DNA of 27,639 nt, taken from assembly GCA_023429825.1 (NCBI GenBank), contig JAEZDC010000109.1, positions 1 through 27,639 on the forward strand. Direction: 5' to 3'. The notes beneath the pieces are model-generated. The model saw only the letters and a list, made by a program, of their open reading frames with translations. It had not been told where the DNA came from and ran no database searches. Source of the stretch: Bacteroidota bacterium (GTDB taxonomy: Bacteria > Bacteroidota > Bacteroidia > Chitinophagales > Chitinophagaceae). Below, piece by piece: positions 7,325 through 15,829 of this stretch. The translations under genes and the position numbers were made by a program. How positions within the stretch are numbered: the first letter of the stretch is position 1; each line of letters opens with the position of its first letter.

Positions 7325-8188
7325 ATGCAAAAAGCAAACCCAAAAAAGAAGATCAGGAAGGCTCAAACACAAAGAAGGCCAGGTAAAGAGGCCGAAATGG
7401 ATCCTAAACCGATATCTCAACCCGATAAAGAAGTTCCAAATAAGCTTTTGGGAAAAGTAGCGTTGATAACCGGAGGTGATAGTGGAATAGGAAAAGCAGT
7501 GGCATTATTATTTGCTGAAGAAGGAGCAGACATTGCGATATCATACCTCAACGAAACAGAAGATGCAGAAGAAACCCGATCTGAAATTGAACAGTTTGGC
7601 AGAAAGTGTATTCTTATTCCGGGGGACCTGGGAAAAGAGAATAACTGCAGAAAGGCAGTAGAGAACACGGTTAAAAAACTGGGCAGGTTAGATATACTTG
7701 TTAATAATGCTGCATTGCACTGGGAAGCGGAAAGTATAGAAGAGATCACTACAGATCAACTTTTAAAAACTTTCTATTCTAATTTCTTTTCATACTTCTG
7801 GACCACGAAATATGCGATTCCTCATTTGAAGAAAGGAAGTTCTATTATTAATACAACTTCTGTTACAGCATACCGGGGTAGTGGTCATTTGATTGATTAT
7901 GCATCTACTAAAGGTGCGATTGTCTCCTTTACCCGGAGCCTCGCACAGAACCTTATCGAGAAAGGAATAAGAGTTAACGGAGTAGCGCCAGGTCCTATAT
8001 GGACGCCTTTGATCGTATCTACTTTTGATAAGAAAGCGGTAGCATCTTTCGGAAGCGATGTTCCAATGAAAAGAGCAGGCGAACCAAATGAAGTAGCCCC
8101 TTGTTTTTTATTTCTTGCAAGTGAGGATTCATCTTATATGAGTGGGCAGGTATTGCACCCTAACGGAGGAGAAATTGTAAATGGATGA
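7325..8188 (+). CDS. SDR-family oxidoreductase (general-stress type)
   Basis: A 287-residue short-chain dehydrogenase that uses NAD(P)H on an unknown carbonyl or alcohol. The Rossmann glycine motif is TGGDSGIG (49-56), NNAA lies at 127-130, the catalytic serine is S179 and the active-site pair is Y192 and K196 in YASTK; the family ending DGG is replaced by NGG near the C-terminus. The extended N-terminus with basic residues followed by RPGKEAEMDPKP is typical of the YhdF/YghA (GSP39-like) stress-induced branch. Its stop overlaps the topoisomerase start by 4 bases (ATGA at 8185-8188), so it heads the DNA-repair operon. The link to DNA repair is positional; the enzyme itself probably handles stress-generated aldehydes. 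Confidence 0.9.
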   Translation: MQKANPKKKIRKAQTQRRPGKEAEMDPKPISQPDKEVPNKLLGKVALITGGDSGIGKAVALLFAEEGADIAISYLNETEDAEETRSEIEQFGRKCILIPGDLGKENNCRKAVENTVKKLGRLDILVNNAALHWEAESIEEITTDQLLKTFYSNFFSYFWTTKYAIPHLKKGSSIINTTSVTAYRGSGHLIDYASTKGAIVSFTRSLAQNLIEKGIRVNGVAPGPIWTPLIVSTFDKKAVASFGSDVPMKRAGEPNEVAPCFLFLASEDSSYMSGQVLHPNGGEIVNG

Positions 8189-9285
8189 TGATGGAAATTA
8201 ATCATGCGGATACCACCATAAAGATCCCGGAAAAGAAAATCAGTGATATCATTAATAATGGTGTTGCTGCTGCAAAAGCTGTAAAGCTTCGATATGTAAA
8301 TGATAAAGCAAAAGGTATAACACGAATAAAGAATGGTAAAGGATTCAAGTATTACCTGGATGATGAAGAGATAAAAGATGAACAAATACTTGATCGGATA
8401 AAAAAACTGGTCTTACCACCTGCATGGGAGAATGTATGGATATGTAAACAAGACAACGGTCATTTGCAGGCAACGGGAATTGATGTAAGAGGTAGAAAGC
8501 AATATAAGTATCACCCTTTGTGGAATGCATTACGGAATGAAACTAAATTTTTTCGTTTATATGAATTTGGGAAAGCTTTACCTGCAATAAGAGAAAGACT
8601 AAATAAAGATCTTTCAAAGCCGGGATTAACACGGGAGAAAGTAATGGCTGCGATTGTAAGCATAATGGATAAGACGAGTATCAGGATTGGTAACAGTTTT
8701 TACGAAAAGTTATATGGTTCTTTTGGTTTAAGTACACTGAAAGATAAACATGTTAAAGTGAATGGTTCCAAGGTGCAATTCAGTTTTGTAGGTAAAAAAG
8801 GAGTTGAGCATAATATCGATCTTAAAAGCAGGAAACTTGCAAACATTGTACAGCAATGCAAAGATATTCCCGGCAAAGAATTGTTTCAATATTATGATGA
8901 AGAGGGGTGCAGACACACAATCGATTCCGGAGAAGTAAATGAATACATAAAGGAAATATCAGGAGGTGATTTCACCAGTAAAGATTTCAGAACATGGACT
9001 GGAACTGTGCAGTGTTTATTGTCGCTAAAGGAGATCGGTGTATTTGAAAACCAGACACAGATGAAGCGAAATATTGCAGCGGCCGTTGATACGGTTGCGA
9101 AGAACCTGGGTAATACACGAACCGTGTGCAGGAAACATTATATACATCCGGTAGTACTCAATTGTTATGAAAATGCCAGATTGGAAAGGTATTTGAAAGA
9201 TTTAGAAGCAAAAGCCGCTAGCGGCGAAGCGATAACTGCCTGTGAAGAGATATTGTTGACGATACTTGAGAAAGAAAAAAATTAA
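8185..9285 (+). CDS. DNA topoisomerase IB (poxvirus-like)
   Basis: A 366-residue type IB topoisomerase, which nicks one DNA strand through a 3'-phosphotyrosyl bond and relaxes supercoils without ATP. The N-terminal domain includes KGFKYYLDDEEI and LPPAWENVWIC; the catalytic domain has IRIGN (R167), FVGKKG (K204/K205), DFRTW (R269) and the active-site tyrosine Y319 in TVCRKHYIHP. Asn310 stands nine residues before it, where vaccinia enzyme has His; Asn is usual in bacterial members. It starts inside the SDR stop codon and ends 10 bases before ku, so the three genes and ligD form one transcription unit. Placement with Ku and LigD suggests a role in relieving or repairing DNA during stress. Confidence 0.93.
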   Translation: MMMEINHADTTIKIPEKKISDIINNGVAAAKAVKLRYVNDKAKGITRIKNGKGFKYYLDDEEIKDEQILDRIKKLVLPPAWENVWICKQDNGHLQATGIDVRGRKQYKYHPLWNALRNETKFFRLYEFGKALPAIRERLNKDLSKPGLTREKVMAAIVSIMDKTSIRIGNSFYEKLYGSFGLSTLKDKHVKVNGSKVQFSFVGKKGVEHNIDLKSRKLANIVQQCKDIPGKELFQYYDEEGCRHTIDSGEVNEYIKEISGGDFTSKDFRTWTGTVQCLLSLKEIGVFENQTQMKRNIAAAVDTVAKNLGNTRTVCRKHYIHPVVLNCYENARLERYLKDLEAKAASGEAITACEEILLTILEKEKN

Positions 9286-9295
9286 ACTCTTTTTT

Positions 9296-10084
9296 ATGAG
9301 AGCAATATGGACAGGCGCAATAGGATTTGGATTAGTAAATATTCCCGTTAAAATTTATAGTGCTTCAGAAAGTAGCAGTCTTAACCTGGATATGCTTGAT
9401 AAAAAGGATATGAGTCATATCCGTTTTAAAAGAGTCAATGAAAGCACGGGCAAAGAAGTGGCTTGGGAAAATATTATCAAAGCCTATGATTACGAAGGGA
9501 AGTATGTAGTGTTAGATGATGATGATTTCAAAAAAGCCAGTCCTGAGAAATCAAAGATCCTTGAGATCGCTCAGTTTGTAAAAGAGGAAGAAGTTAACAG
9601 TATATATTACGATACACCTTACTACTTAGAACCGGCAAAAGGAGGAGAAAAAGCGTATGCACTACTTAGAGAGGCTTTGAAAAAAAGTGGTATGGTTGGG
9701 TTAGGAACTTTCGTGTTAAGAAGCAAGCAATTACTGGGTATTATCAAACCATATGAAGATGTAGTAGTGCTGAATAAAATTCGTTTTGCACAGGAAATTA
9801 GAGATTATAAAGATTTGAATCTTCCATCTGCAAAGCAATCACATGTAAAGCCTGCGGAAATTAAAATGGCGGAGACACTCATTAATCAATTAGCAGCTCC
9901 ATTCAGTATAGAAGAGTACAGAGACACTTACACTGACGAATTGATGAAGATGATCGAAGCAAAAGCGAAGGGTAAGAAACTCACTGCACCTAAGATGAAA
10001 GTGGTGCATAGCGGTGCTTCAGACCTGATGAGTCAACTAAAGGAAAGCCTGGAAATGCATCCGAAGAGAAAAAAAGCATCATAA
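9296..10084 (+). CDS. ku: Ku, DNA double-strand break end-binding protein
   Basis: A 262-residue bacterial Ku, the homodimeric ring that threads onto broken DNA ends and recruits LigD for non-homologous end joining. It begins MRAIWTGAIGFGLVNIPVKI, the hallmark Ku start, and contains LEIAQFVKEEEV, YYLEP, GMVGLGTFVLRSKQ and the C-terminal FSIEEYRDTYTDEL helix. The C-terminal tail is short and basic (HPKRKKAS), as in Ku proteins that contact LigD and slide inward on DNA. The start at 9296 is set by the conserved N-terminus; an upstream in-frame extension into the topoisomerase gene is rejected. ligD follows after 36 bases. Confidence 0.95.
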   Translation: MRAIWTGAIGFGLVNIPVKIYSASESSSLNLDMLDKKDMSHIRFKRVNESTGKEVAWENIIKAYDYEGKYVVLDDDDFKKASPEKSKILEIAQFVKEEEVNSIYYDTPYYLEPAKGGEKAYALLREALKKSGMVGLGTFVLRSKQLLGIIKPYEDVVVLNKIRFAQEIRDYKDLNLPSAKQSHVKPAEIKMAETLINQLAAPFSIEEYRDTYTDELMKMIEAKAKGKKLTAPKMKVVHSGASDLMSQLKESLEMHPKRKKAS

Positions 10085-10120
10085 CAATTTGCTTTCCTCT
10101 ATAAACAATCCACGAACAAA

Positions 10121-12751
10121 ATGGGTTTATCTAAGTACAAGCAAAAAAGAAATTTTTCAGAAACACCAGAGCCGGAAGGAAAAGAATCAAAAGGCAAGGG
10201 TGCGCTAAAATTTGTAATACAGCGCCATGCTGCTACACGTTTGCATTATGATTTCAGGTTAGAAATGGAAGGTGTGTTAAAAAGCTGGGCAGTACCCAAA
10301 GGACCTTCATTAAATCCTTCAGATAAGCGATTAGCAATGATGGTAGAAGATCACCCATTCAGCTATCGAACTTTTGAAGGTGTGATACCTGAAGGTAATT
10401 ATGGGGCCGGTGTTGTAGAGATATGGGATGAAGGTACTTACGAACATATAGAAGATAAGAACCGTAAAACAGGAGAGAAAAAATTGCTGGCAGATCTGCA
10501 CAAAGGTTCTATCAAAATTGTAATGCACGGCGATAAGCTTAAAGGTGAATTTGCGTTAGTTAAAATTAAAGGTGGTGAAGGCAATGCCTGGTTGTTAATT
10601 AAGCATAAGGATGAGCATGCAACTTCAAAAGCGTTTGATGCGGAGAAACTCACAGATAAAAACTCGAAAGTAACAGAAGCTGTAAAAGCCAAAGCTGCGA
10701 AGAAAACCAGGAATAAGACGGTAATAGCTGACAAGAAACCATCTAAGGATGCAATTAAGCAAGTGTCCAAGTCTGCCACTCCTCTAAAAAAAAAGTATAT
10801 AGCCGAACCCGCAGAAAAAAAACTAAGTGATTTTATAGTTCCAATGATGGCTAAGTTATCTGATAAAGCTTTCAGTGGAGAGAATTGGTTATTCGAAATA
10901 AAGTGGGATGGCTATAGGGCAATTGCAGAAGCAGGGAAAAAAAATGTGAAGCTGTATTCCCGGAATGGTTTGTCTTTCGCTGATAAGTACTGGAGTGTTT
11001 ATGAAGAACTACAGAATATCAGAGATGAGATGATTCTTGATGGAGAAATTGTTGTTTTGAATGAACAGGGACGGCCAGATTTTCAAAGCTTACAGAATTA
11101 CGATCAGAATCAGCATCTGCCAATTGTTTATTACGTGTTCGATATACTTAAGTATAAGGGTAAATCGGTAAACAGTCTCCCACTGGTTGAAAGAAAAGAG
11201 TTATTAAAAAAAATATTGCCTGAAAGCGAGATCATACGCTACTGTGAGCATGTAGAGGAAGAAGGTGAATTATTCTTTCAGAAAATGCAGGAGCTGAATG
11301 TGGAAGGAATGATCGCAAAGCGTAAAGACAGCACATATGTGATCGGTAAAAGGACAGGAGATTGGTTAAAGATCAAGCATCACAATATTGAGGAAGTAGT
11401 CATCGCGGGTTATACAGATCCCCGGGGTGGAAGAAAGTTCTTTGGTGCTTTGGTGTTAGGAAGATACGAGGGTAATGAGCTGAAATATGCAGGTCACACA
11501 GGAACCGGTTTCGATGATAAATCGTTAAAAGATCTGTATAATAAACTTCAGCCGCTGGTGATTGACAAATCTCCTTTTAAAGGAAAGATAAAAACTAACA
11601 TGCCTGTTACGTGGGTGAAGCCTGAGCTTGTATGCAATATCAAATTCACCGAACTCACGTCTGAAAAAATATTCAGGCACCCTGTATTTATGGGCTTACG
11701 GATAGACAAGAAAGCAATTGAAGTAAAAGCTGATGATATGCCTGCAAAAAAATCTGTAGCAAATAAGACAAAAAAAGCTGCTACGAAAAAAGCTACTAAA
11801 AAGAGTAAAGCGACAACTAATAAACAAGACGAGACGGAAACAGGCACAAAGATCATTAAGATCAATGGGAATGAACTTAAATTTACGAATCGCAATAAAT
11901 TGTACTGGCCTGAAGAAGGCTTTACAAAAGGCGATGTAATTGACTACTATAATCAAGTATACAAGTACATTCTCCCCTATTTAAAAGATCGACCCGAATC
12001 GTTAAGAAGAAATCCTAATGGCATCAATGGACAAAGTTTCTTTCAAAAAGATGCTGGTGGGCAGGCTCCGGATTGGGTTGAGTCAATTGTTCTTTATTCA
12101 GAAAGTGCAAAAAAGGATATTGACTATATCCTGTGTAATGACAGGGCAACACTTTTATATTTAGCCAATCTTGGTTGCATTGAGATTAATCCATGGAATT
12201 CAAGAGTAGGTAAACTGGAATATCCAGATTATATCGTAATGGATCTTGATCCTTCCGATAACAATACATTTGAAGATGTAATTGATGCCGCACTGGCAAC
12301 TAAAGAAGTTTTGGATAAGGCAGGAGCGGTAGGCTATTGCAAGACTTCCGGGGCAAGTGGGTTGCATATATATATCCCAATGGCTGCAAAATATACCTAT
12401 GACCAGGCAAGAGATTTTTGTAAGCTCATTGCCATGCATGTGCAGGATATGTTACCCGATACCACAACGTTAGAGCGTTCACTTAGAAAAAGATCTGACA
12501 GTAAGATATACCTAGATGCCCTGCAGAATAAGCAAGGACAAACACTCTCATCTGTGTATAGCTTAAGACCAAAGCCTGGTGCAACAGTTTCTGCACCGTT
12601 AGAATGGAAGGAAGTGAAGTATGGCCTGCATCCATCACAGTTTCATATAAATAATATCCTTGAACGTATTGAAAAGAAAGGAGACTTGTTTAAAGGTGTG
12701 TTGGGAAAAGGAGTGGATATGATGAAATGCCTGAAGAAACTAGATGAATAA
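10121..12751 (+). CDS. ligD: LigD, multifunctional NHEJ ATP-dependent DNA ligase
   Basis: An 876-residue three-domain enzyme that trims, fills and seals broken DNA ends with Ku. Order is phosphoesterase - ligase - polymerase. The PE domain (about 25-170) shows RHAATRLHYDFRLE (H36, H42, D44) and VEDHPFSYRTFEG (H78). A lysine-rich linker (about 185-235) leads to the ligase with nucleophile K261 in EIKWDGYR, ILDGEIV and GMIAKR, and its OB domain to about 535. A second Lys/Ala/Thr-rich linker (540-572) precedes the polymerase/primase domain with RNKLYWPEEG, the metal-binding pair in MDLDPSD (D708, D710) and TSGASGLHIY. All catalytic motifs look intact. The PE-LIG-POL order is that of Pseudomonas and Bacteroidota rather than the mycobacterial POL-PE-LIG order. 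Confidence 0.95.
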   Translation: MGLSKYKQKRNFSETPEPEGKESKGKGALKFVIQRHAATRLHYDFRLEMEGVLKSWAVPKGPSLNPSDKRLAMMVEDHPFSYRTFEGVIPEGNYGAGVVEIWDEGTYEHIEDKNRKTGEKKLLADLHKGSIKIVMHGDKLKGEFALVKIKGGEGNAWLLIKHKDEHATSKAFDAEKLTDKNSKVTEAVKAKAAKKTRNKTVIADKKPSKDAIKQVSKSATPLKKKYIAEPAEKKLSDFIVPMMAKLSDKAFSGENWLFEIKWDGYRAIAEAGKKNVKLYSRNGLSFADKYWSVYEELQNIRDEMILDGEIVVLNEQGRPDFQSLQNYDQNQHLPIVYYVFDILKYKGKSVNSLPLVERKELLKKILPESEIIRYCEHVEEEGELFFQKMQELNVEGMIAKRKDSTYVIGKRTGDWLKIKHHNIEEVVIAGYTDPRGGRKFFGALVLGRYEGNELKYAGHTGTGFDDKSLKDLYNKLQPLVIDKSPFKGKIKTNMPVTWVKPELVCNIKFTELTSEKIFRHPVFMGLRIDKKAIEVKADDMPAKKSVANKTKKAATKKATKKSKATTNKQDETETGTKIIKINGNELKFTNRNKLYWPEEGFTKGDVIDYYNQVYKYILPYLKDRPESLRRNPNGINGQSFFQKDAGGQAPDWVESIVLYSESAKKDIDYILCNDRATLLYLANLGCIEINPWNSRVGKLEYPDYIVMDLDPSDNNTFEDVIDAALATKEVLDKAGAVGYCKTSGASGLHIYIPMAAKYTYDQARDFCKLIAMHVQDMLPDTTTLERSLRKRSDSKIYLDALQNKQGQTLSSVYSLRPKPGATVSAPLEWKEVKYGLHPSQFHINNILERIEKKGDLFKGVLGKGVDMMKCLKKLDE

Positions 12752-12893
12752 GCTAAATATTGTGCAATAGCTGAAACAAGAGCTAATGCTTATGCGTTCA
12801 TAAAAATTCTGAACGAGTGACACAACAGGCGATGCTATGAAATACAGAAGCTGGCTAAATAAAATTCTTCCTCAACCTATAATACATTGTGCA

Positions 12894-12923
12894 TTTGATT
12901 CCACAGCGATATGCTTACTGTTG
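12894..12923 (+). promoter_or_regulatory. Possible Bacteroidota-type promoter
   Basis: TTTG at 12894-12897 and TACTGTTG at 12916-12923 (one mismatch to TAnnTTTG) are separated by 18 bases, close to the spacing of Bacteroidota primary-sigma promoters. It lies about 105 bases upstream of the DUF892 gene in an otherwise gene-free 278-base gap after ligD. Confidence 0.3.
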
Positions 12924-13029
12924 TCTTAGAAAAATGCAATCGTATTACTGCTGTTACATATTGCACATTGGCACAATGTTTTCGCATTTTCCCCGCTACT
13001 CAAATACTTCACTTTTAAAAAATACAGTT

Positions 13030-13800
13030 ATGCCAAGAACAGCCGCAAAGAAAAGCAGTTCATCTTCTAAAAGCAAAAGTTCGAATTCAAAATCATCCTC
13101 AAATTCAAGAAACAAATCACAAGGAGGCCGTTCATCATCTAACTCGAGAGGTGGCGCTACCAGCAGAGGTGGTAACAGCTCAAGAGGCGGAAACAGCAGC
13201 TCACCTACATCGAGAAATCGGGGAGCACAAAGCAATGGTATGGAGAAGTCTCTGATCCATGAATATTTTCTTGAAGAATTGAAAGATATTATGTGGGCAG
13301 AGAAAGCCCAGGTTAAATCACTTCAAAAGATGGCGAAGGAAGCAACATCTGAAGATGTAAGAAACGCTTTAATGGAACACAGAGAGATGACTCAGAACCA
13401 GGTTGAAAGATTGAACCAGTGTTTTGAGTATCTCGGTAAAAGAGCTCAGGCTAAAACCTGTGAAGCTATGAAAGGTATTGTTGAAGAGGTGAATAGCGTA
13501 ATTGAAGATACTGAAGATGATACTTACACAAGAGATGTAGCGTTGATTGTAGGCGCACAAAAGGCAGAGCATTACGAGATCGCTACTTATGGCAGCCTGG
13601 TGACTCTGGCAACAGCAATGGGCCATACAGAAATAGCTGAGTTGTTACAGGAGTCACTTGATGAAGAAAAAGAGACTGATGTATTACTTACGCAAATAGC
13701 AGAAGGTCACATTAACCAGGAAGCATTGATGGAAGGTGATGGTGAAGAAGGTGAAGATGAAGATTATGATGAAGAAGAAAGCGAGGAGGAGGAAGAATAA
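13030..13800 (+). CDS. DUF892 (YciF-like) ferritin-fold stress protein with disordered tails
   Basis: A 256-residue protein. Residues 1-70 are a low-complexity Ser/Gly/Arg/Lys/Asn tail (repeats such as SRGGNSSRGGNSS). Residues 71-230 are the DUF892/YciE-YciF four-helix domain: LIHEYFLEELKDIMWAEKA, then MEHREMTQNQVERLNQCFEY, IVGAQKAEHYEIATYGSL and ESLDEEKETDVLLTQIAEG, with the Glu and His residues expected of a diiron ferritin-like site. The last 24 residues are almost wholly acidic. The family is induced by stress and YciF is a structural ferritin relative; iron storage or redox work is plausible but unproven. The start at 13030 is used; a longer frame from 12889 looks non-coding. Met71 (13240) would give the bare domain. 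Confidence 0.88.
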   Translation: MPRTAAKKSSSSSKSKSSNSKSSSNSRNKSQGGRSSSNSRGGATSRGGNSSRGGNSSSPTSRNRGAQSNGMEKSLIHEYFLEELKDIMWAEKAQVKSLQKMAKEATSEDVRNALMEHREMTQNQVERLNQCFEYLGKRAQAKTCEAMKGIVEEVNSVIEDTEDDTYTRDVALIVGAQKAEHYEIATYGSLVTLATAMGHTEIAELLQESLDEEKETDVLLTQIAEGHINQEALMEGDGEEGEDEDYDEEESEEEEE

Positions 13801-13823
13801 AATTTATCATATTAAAAGTATTT

Positions 13824-14417
13824 ATGAAAAATATAATCAAGCTATGTTTTGTGTTTGCTGCAAGTTCATTAATGGCCTGTGGTAATTCCGCTGATGAGGG
13901 CAGTGCTGCTGATTCATCAACTACACCGGCAACAGTGGACGATAACGCTACCACTTCGACTTTGGCTGCTGATGACAATAACTTTGTAATGGAAGCTGCT
14001 AAAGGTGGAATGAAAGAAGTGGCTGCAGGTGAAGCTGCACAAAAGAAAGCAAGTAATGCTGCAACTAAAGAAGTGGCTGATCATATGGTACAAGATCATA
14101 CAGCTATGAATGACAAGGTGAAAAGTCTTGCAGCTACAAAAAATGTGACGTTGCCGGCATCACTACCGCAAGATGAAATGAACAAAGTAAATGAGATGAA
14201 TAATCTTAGCGGAGCAAAGTTCGATAAAGCTTATTTAGATGAAATGGTAAAAGATCATGAGAAAACCATTTCATTGTTTGAGAATGCTTCGAATAACGCA
14301 AAAGATCCGGATGTGAAAGCATTGGCCACCGAAGCATTACCTAAACTTAAGCATCACCTCGAAATGGTGCAAAATGCGCAAAAGAAGCTAAGTGGTAAAG
14401 GTGGAAATAAAAAGTAA
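13824..14417 (+). CDS. DUF4142 lipoprotein
   Basis: A 197-residue secreted protein with a lipoprotein signal peptide: basic start MKNIIK, hydrophobic stretch and lipobox SLMAC with acylated C19. A Ser/Thr/Asp-rich spacer (20-48) leads to the DUF4142 domain (about 50-190): FVMEAAKGGMKEVAAGEAAQ, then EVADHMVQDHTAMNDKVKSL and FDKAYLDEMVKDHEKTISLF, ending LPKLKHHLEMVQ. The DUF4142 fold is a ferritin-like four-helix bundle with conserved His/Glu positions; its molecular role is not established. The protein probably sits on the outer membrane facing the periplasm. It follows the DUF892 gene by 23 bases and is closed by a strong terminator, so the two are likely co-transcribed. Confidence 0.88.
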   Translation: MKNIIKLCFVFAASSLMACGNSADEGSAADSSTTPATVDDNATTSTLAADDNNFVMEAAKGGMKEVAAGEAAQKKASNAATKEVADHMVQDHTAMNDKVKSLAATKNVTLPASLPQDEMNKVNEMNNLSGAKFDKAYLDEMVKDHEKTISLFENASNNAKDPDVKALATEALPKLKHHLEMVQNAQKKLSGKGGNKK

Positions 14418-14437
14418 GAGTGGATTTTATTATAATT

Positions 14438-14466
14438 AAGACCGGTGATATACCGGTCTTTTTTAT
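14438..14466 (+). terminator. Intrinsic terminator after DUF4142 gene
   Basis: Perfect 9-bp stem AAGACCGGT (14438-14446) / ACCGGTCTT (14452-14460), loop GATAT, followed by TTTTAT. It ends the rightward DUF892-DUF4142 unit and overlaps the stop of the convergent DUF6496 gene. Confidence 0.85.
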
Positions 14467-14840
14467 TTCTTCCTGGTGGATGATTTTTTCTCTGATCTCT
14501 TTCTTGAAGTTTTTTTGGCTGCAGATTTTTTTCTTGTGGAAGTTGACTTACTCTTTGTTGATGAAGTTTTTCTTGTACTCTTCTTTGCTGTTTTCTTGGG
14601 TGCTGATTTTTTTGAAGCAGATTTTTTTGTTCCTGTCTTTTTCGCTGCTTTCTTTGCTGACTTTTTTGCCGGGGCTTTATAACCTTTTTCCCTGCTCTCA
14701 GATAATGCGATTGCAATTGCCTGCTTCTTATTTTTTACAGTTCCACCTTTTCCACCTTTTCCACTTTTGAGCTTTCCTTTTTTCATGCGGTGCATGGTAT
14801 CACCGACATGCTCCTGTGTTTTTTTACTATACTTCGCCAT
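14463..14840 (-). CDS. DUF6496 protein with histone H1-like lysine-rich tail
   Basis: A 125-residue very basic protein. The N-terminal 55 residues form the DUF6496-like region (MAKYSKKTQEHVGDTMHRMK, then GTVKNKKQAIAIALSESRE). From about residue 56 on the sequence is a repetitive Lys/Ala/Ser/Thr tail (APAKKSAKKAAKKTGTKK and similar) like the C-terminal domain of eukaryotic histone H1 and of bacterial HctB/AlgP-type proteins. The short conserved module resembles one seen at the start of plasmid stabilisation-like or Kid-like proteins and its role is unknown. Binding and compaction of DNA is the obvious inference from charge. It is convergent to the DUF4142 gene. Confidence 0.8.
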   Translation of the reverse strand: MAKYSKKTQEHVGDTMHRMKKGKLKSGKGGKGGTVKNKKQAIAIALSESREKGYKAPAKKSAKKAAKKTGTKKSASKKSAPKKTAKKSTRKTSSTKSKSTSTRKKSAAKKTSRKRSEKKSSTRKK

Positions 14841-14916
14841 AGATGAGTTTTAAATGGTGCGTCAACTCTTATGCCACCGGAAATATGCTTGAGGCGCTTT
14901 TGTGTCCATTCCAATA

Positions 14917-14949
14917 AAAAAGCTCCGAATGTGTAGTTCGGAGCTTTTT
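14917..14949 (-). terminator. Intrinsic terminator of the DUF2383 gene
   Basis: A 13-bp perfect stem, 14917-14929 (AAAAAGCTCCGAA) with 14937-14949, 7-base loop. On the minus strand it follows the stop at 14967 and continues into a T-run, so it ends the leftward transcript. Confidence 0.85.
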
Positions 14950-14966
14950 CGTGCTATAGTAAGTAA

Positions 14967-15431
14967 TTAATAAGCTAACGTTGTATTGAGCAACTTAACC
15001 TTTACAAAAGCATATTTAATGCCGTTAAGTTGGTAATTGATTGTTCCCCTTAATGGATTTACAACTGAAGGATCATTCAAAACTTCCTGGTATGCCTTCA
15101 TTATGATACGTTCACTTCCATTGCAGATATGAAGAATATCATCTTGCTTTTTTACACTAAGGCTAACCTGGTTCCAAATGTATCTATCCGCTTTTTTCTC
15201 AGGCATCGGATGTTCACCAAGACTACAGATCTGGTTGTACAACTCATTTGCATATTGACCACATTCAAGAGCCAAAGAGTTGAGTGCACGTTGATAATTT
15301 CTGTCTGTAGATGTTGAAGCTATTTTTTCATAGCCTCTTTTGCTTTCTTGCATTACATCGTACAATAAGTTGAGTTTGGTGGCTACATACCGCTGTCTGC
15401 GGGTTTGGCCAGGGGATATCAGTGTTTGCAT
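14967..15431 (-). CDS. PA2169/DUF2383-type four-helix-bundle protein
   Basis: A 154-residue soluble helical protein. KLNLLYDVMQESKRGYEKIA, then DRNYQRALNSLALECGQYAN and KKQDDILHICNGSERIIMKA match the DUF2383 ferritin-like bundle found in stress-associated proteins of unknown function. The ATG at 15431 (MQTLISPGQT...) is preferred; an upstream ATG at 15503 adds 24 residues with no similarity to the family. It is transcribed alone toward a strong terminator. With DUF892 and DUF4142 it is the third helical-bundle stress protein within 2.5 kb. Confidence 0.72.
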   Translation of the reverse strand: MQTLISPGQTRRQRYVATKLNLLYDVMQESKRGYEKIASTSTDRNYQRALNSLALECGQYANELYNQICSLGEHPMPEKKADRYIWNQVSLSVKKQDDILHICNGSERIIMKAYQEVLNDPSVVNPLRGTINYQLNGIKYAFVKVKLLNTTLAY

Positions 15432-15503
15432 CGCTAGAATTTTAGGATTGAAACTGTTGCAATTAATATACCATGCCTTCATAAATATTTTATTTCGAAA
15501 CAA

Positions 15504-15829
15504 TTAATTCTGATTTCAATTACAACGGTCGTTTATATTGACAAATTAGTGTTGCTTGAATAATATTACAGAATGGTCGGTCAGCGGGGATAACCATATC
15601 TAAATTGGACTAAACTTGCTGCTGTCAAAAAAAGATAAAATAATTTTTCTTTAAAAGACTGAGCAATACAATTTTAAAGTTTAGAGCCTTTATGGAAAGA
15701 CAACGTCTGTACGTTCAGCAACCTATGCCAGGATTGACTTTAATAATAATGATTAATTAATCACATTTCAGAGTGAAACTTGGTAGAGATAATAAAATAA
15801 GCAGGCGCTGTAGAGTAGCATCTACAACC
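15504..15829. other. Gene-free AT-rich gap
   Basis: These 326 bases hold no credible reading frame. On the minus strand a TAATTTG near 15553-15559 is close to a -7 box for the DUF2383 gene, but no convincing -33 element was found. A weak 6-bp dyad (TGTAGA / TCTACA, about 15809-15826) lies just after the stop of the receiver gene. Confidence 0.4.

Noticed and set aside
12889..13029. N-terminal extension of the DUF892 protein
   Set aside because: The extra residues (Cys/Tyr/His-rich) differ from the rest and the region contains a possible promoter; ATG 13030 begins a plausible MPRTAAKKSS start.
14463..14700. Repetitive DNA that might suggest a CRISPR or tandem repeat array
   Set aside because: The repetition follows codons of a Lys/Ala-rich tail with no constant unit length or spacers.
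14420..14770. Plus-strand frame rich in Phe and Leu that looks like a membrane protein
   Set aside because: It is the antisense image of Lys/Ala codons of the DUF6496 protein; AAG/AAA codons read backwards give Phe and Leu.
15432..15503. 24-residue N-terminal extension of the DUF2383 protein
   Set aside because: The residues look non-coding and the family-like sequence begins at MQTLISPGQT.
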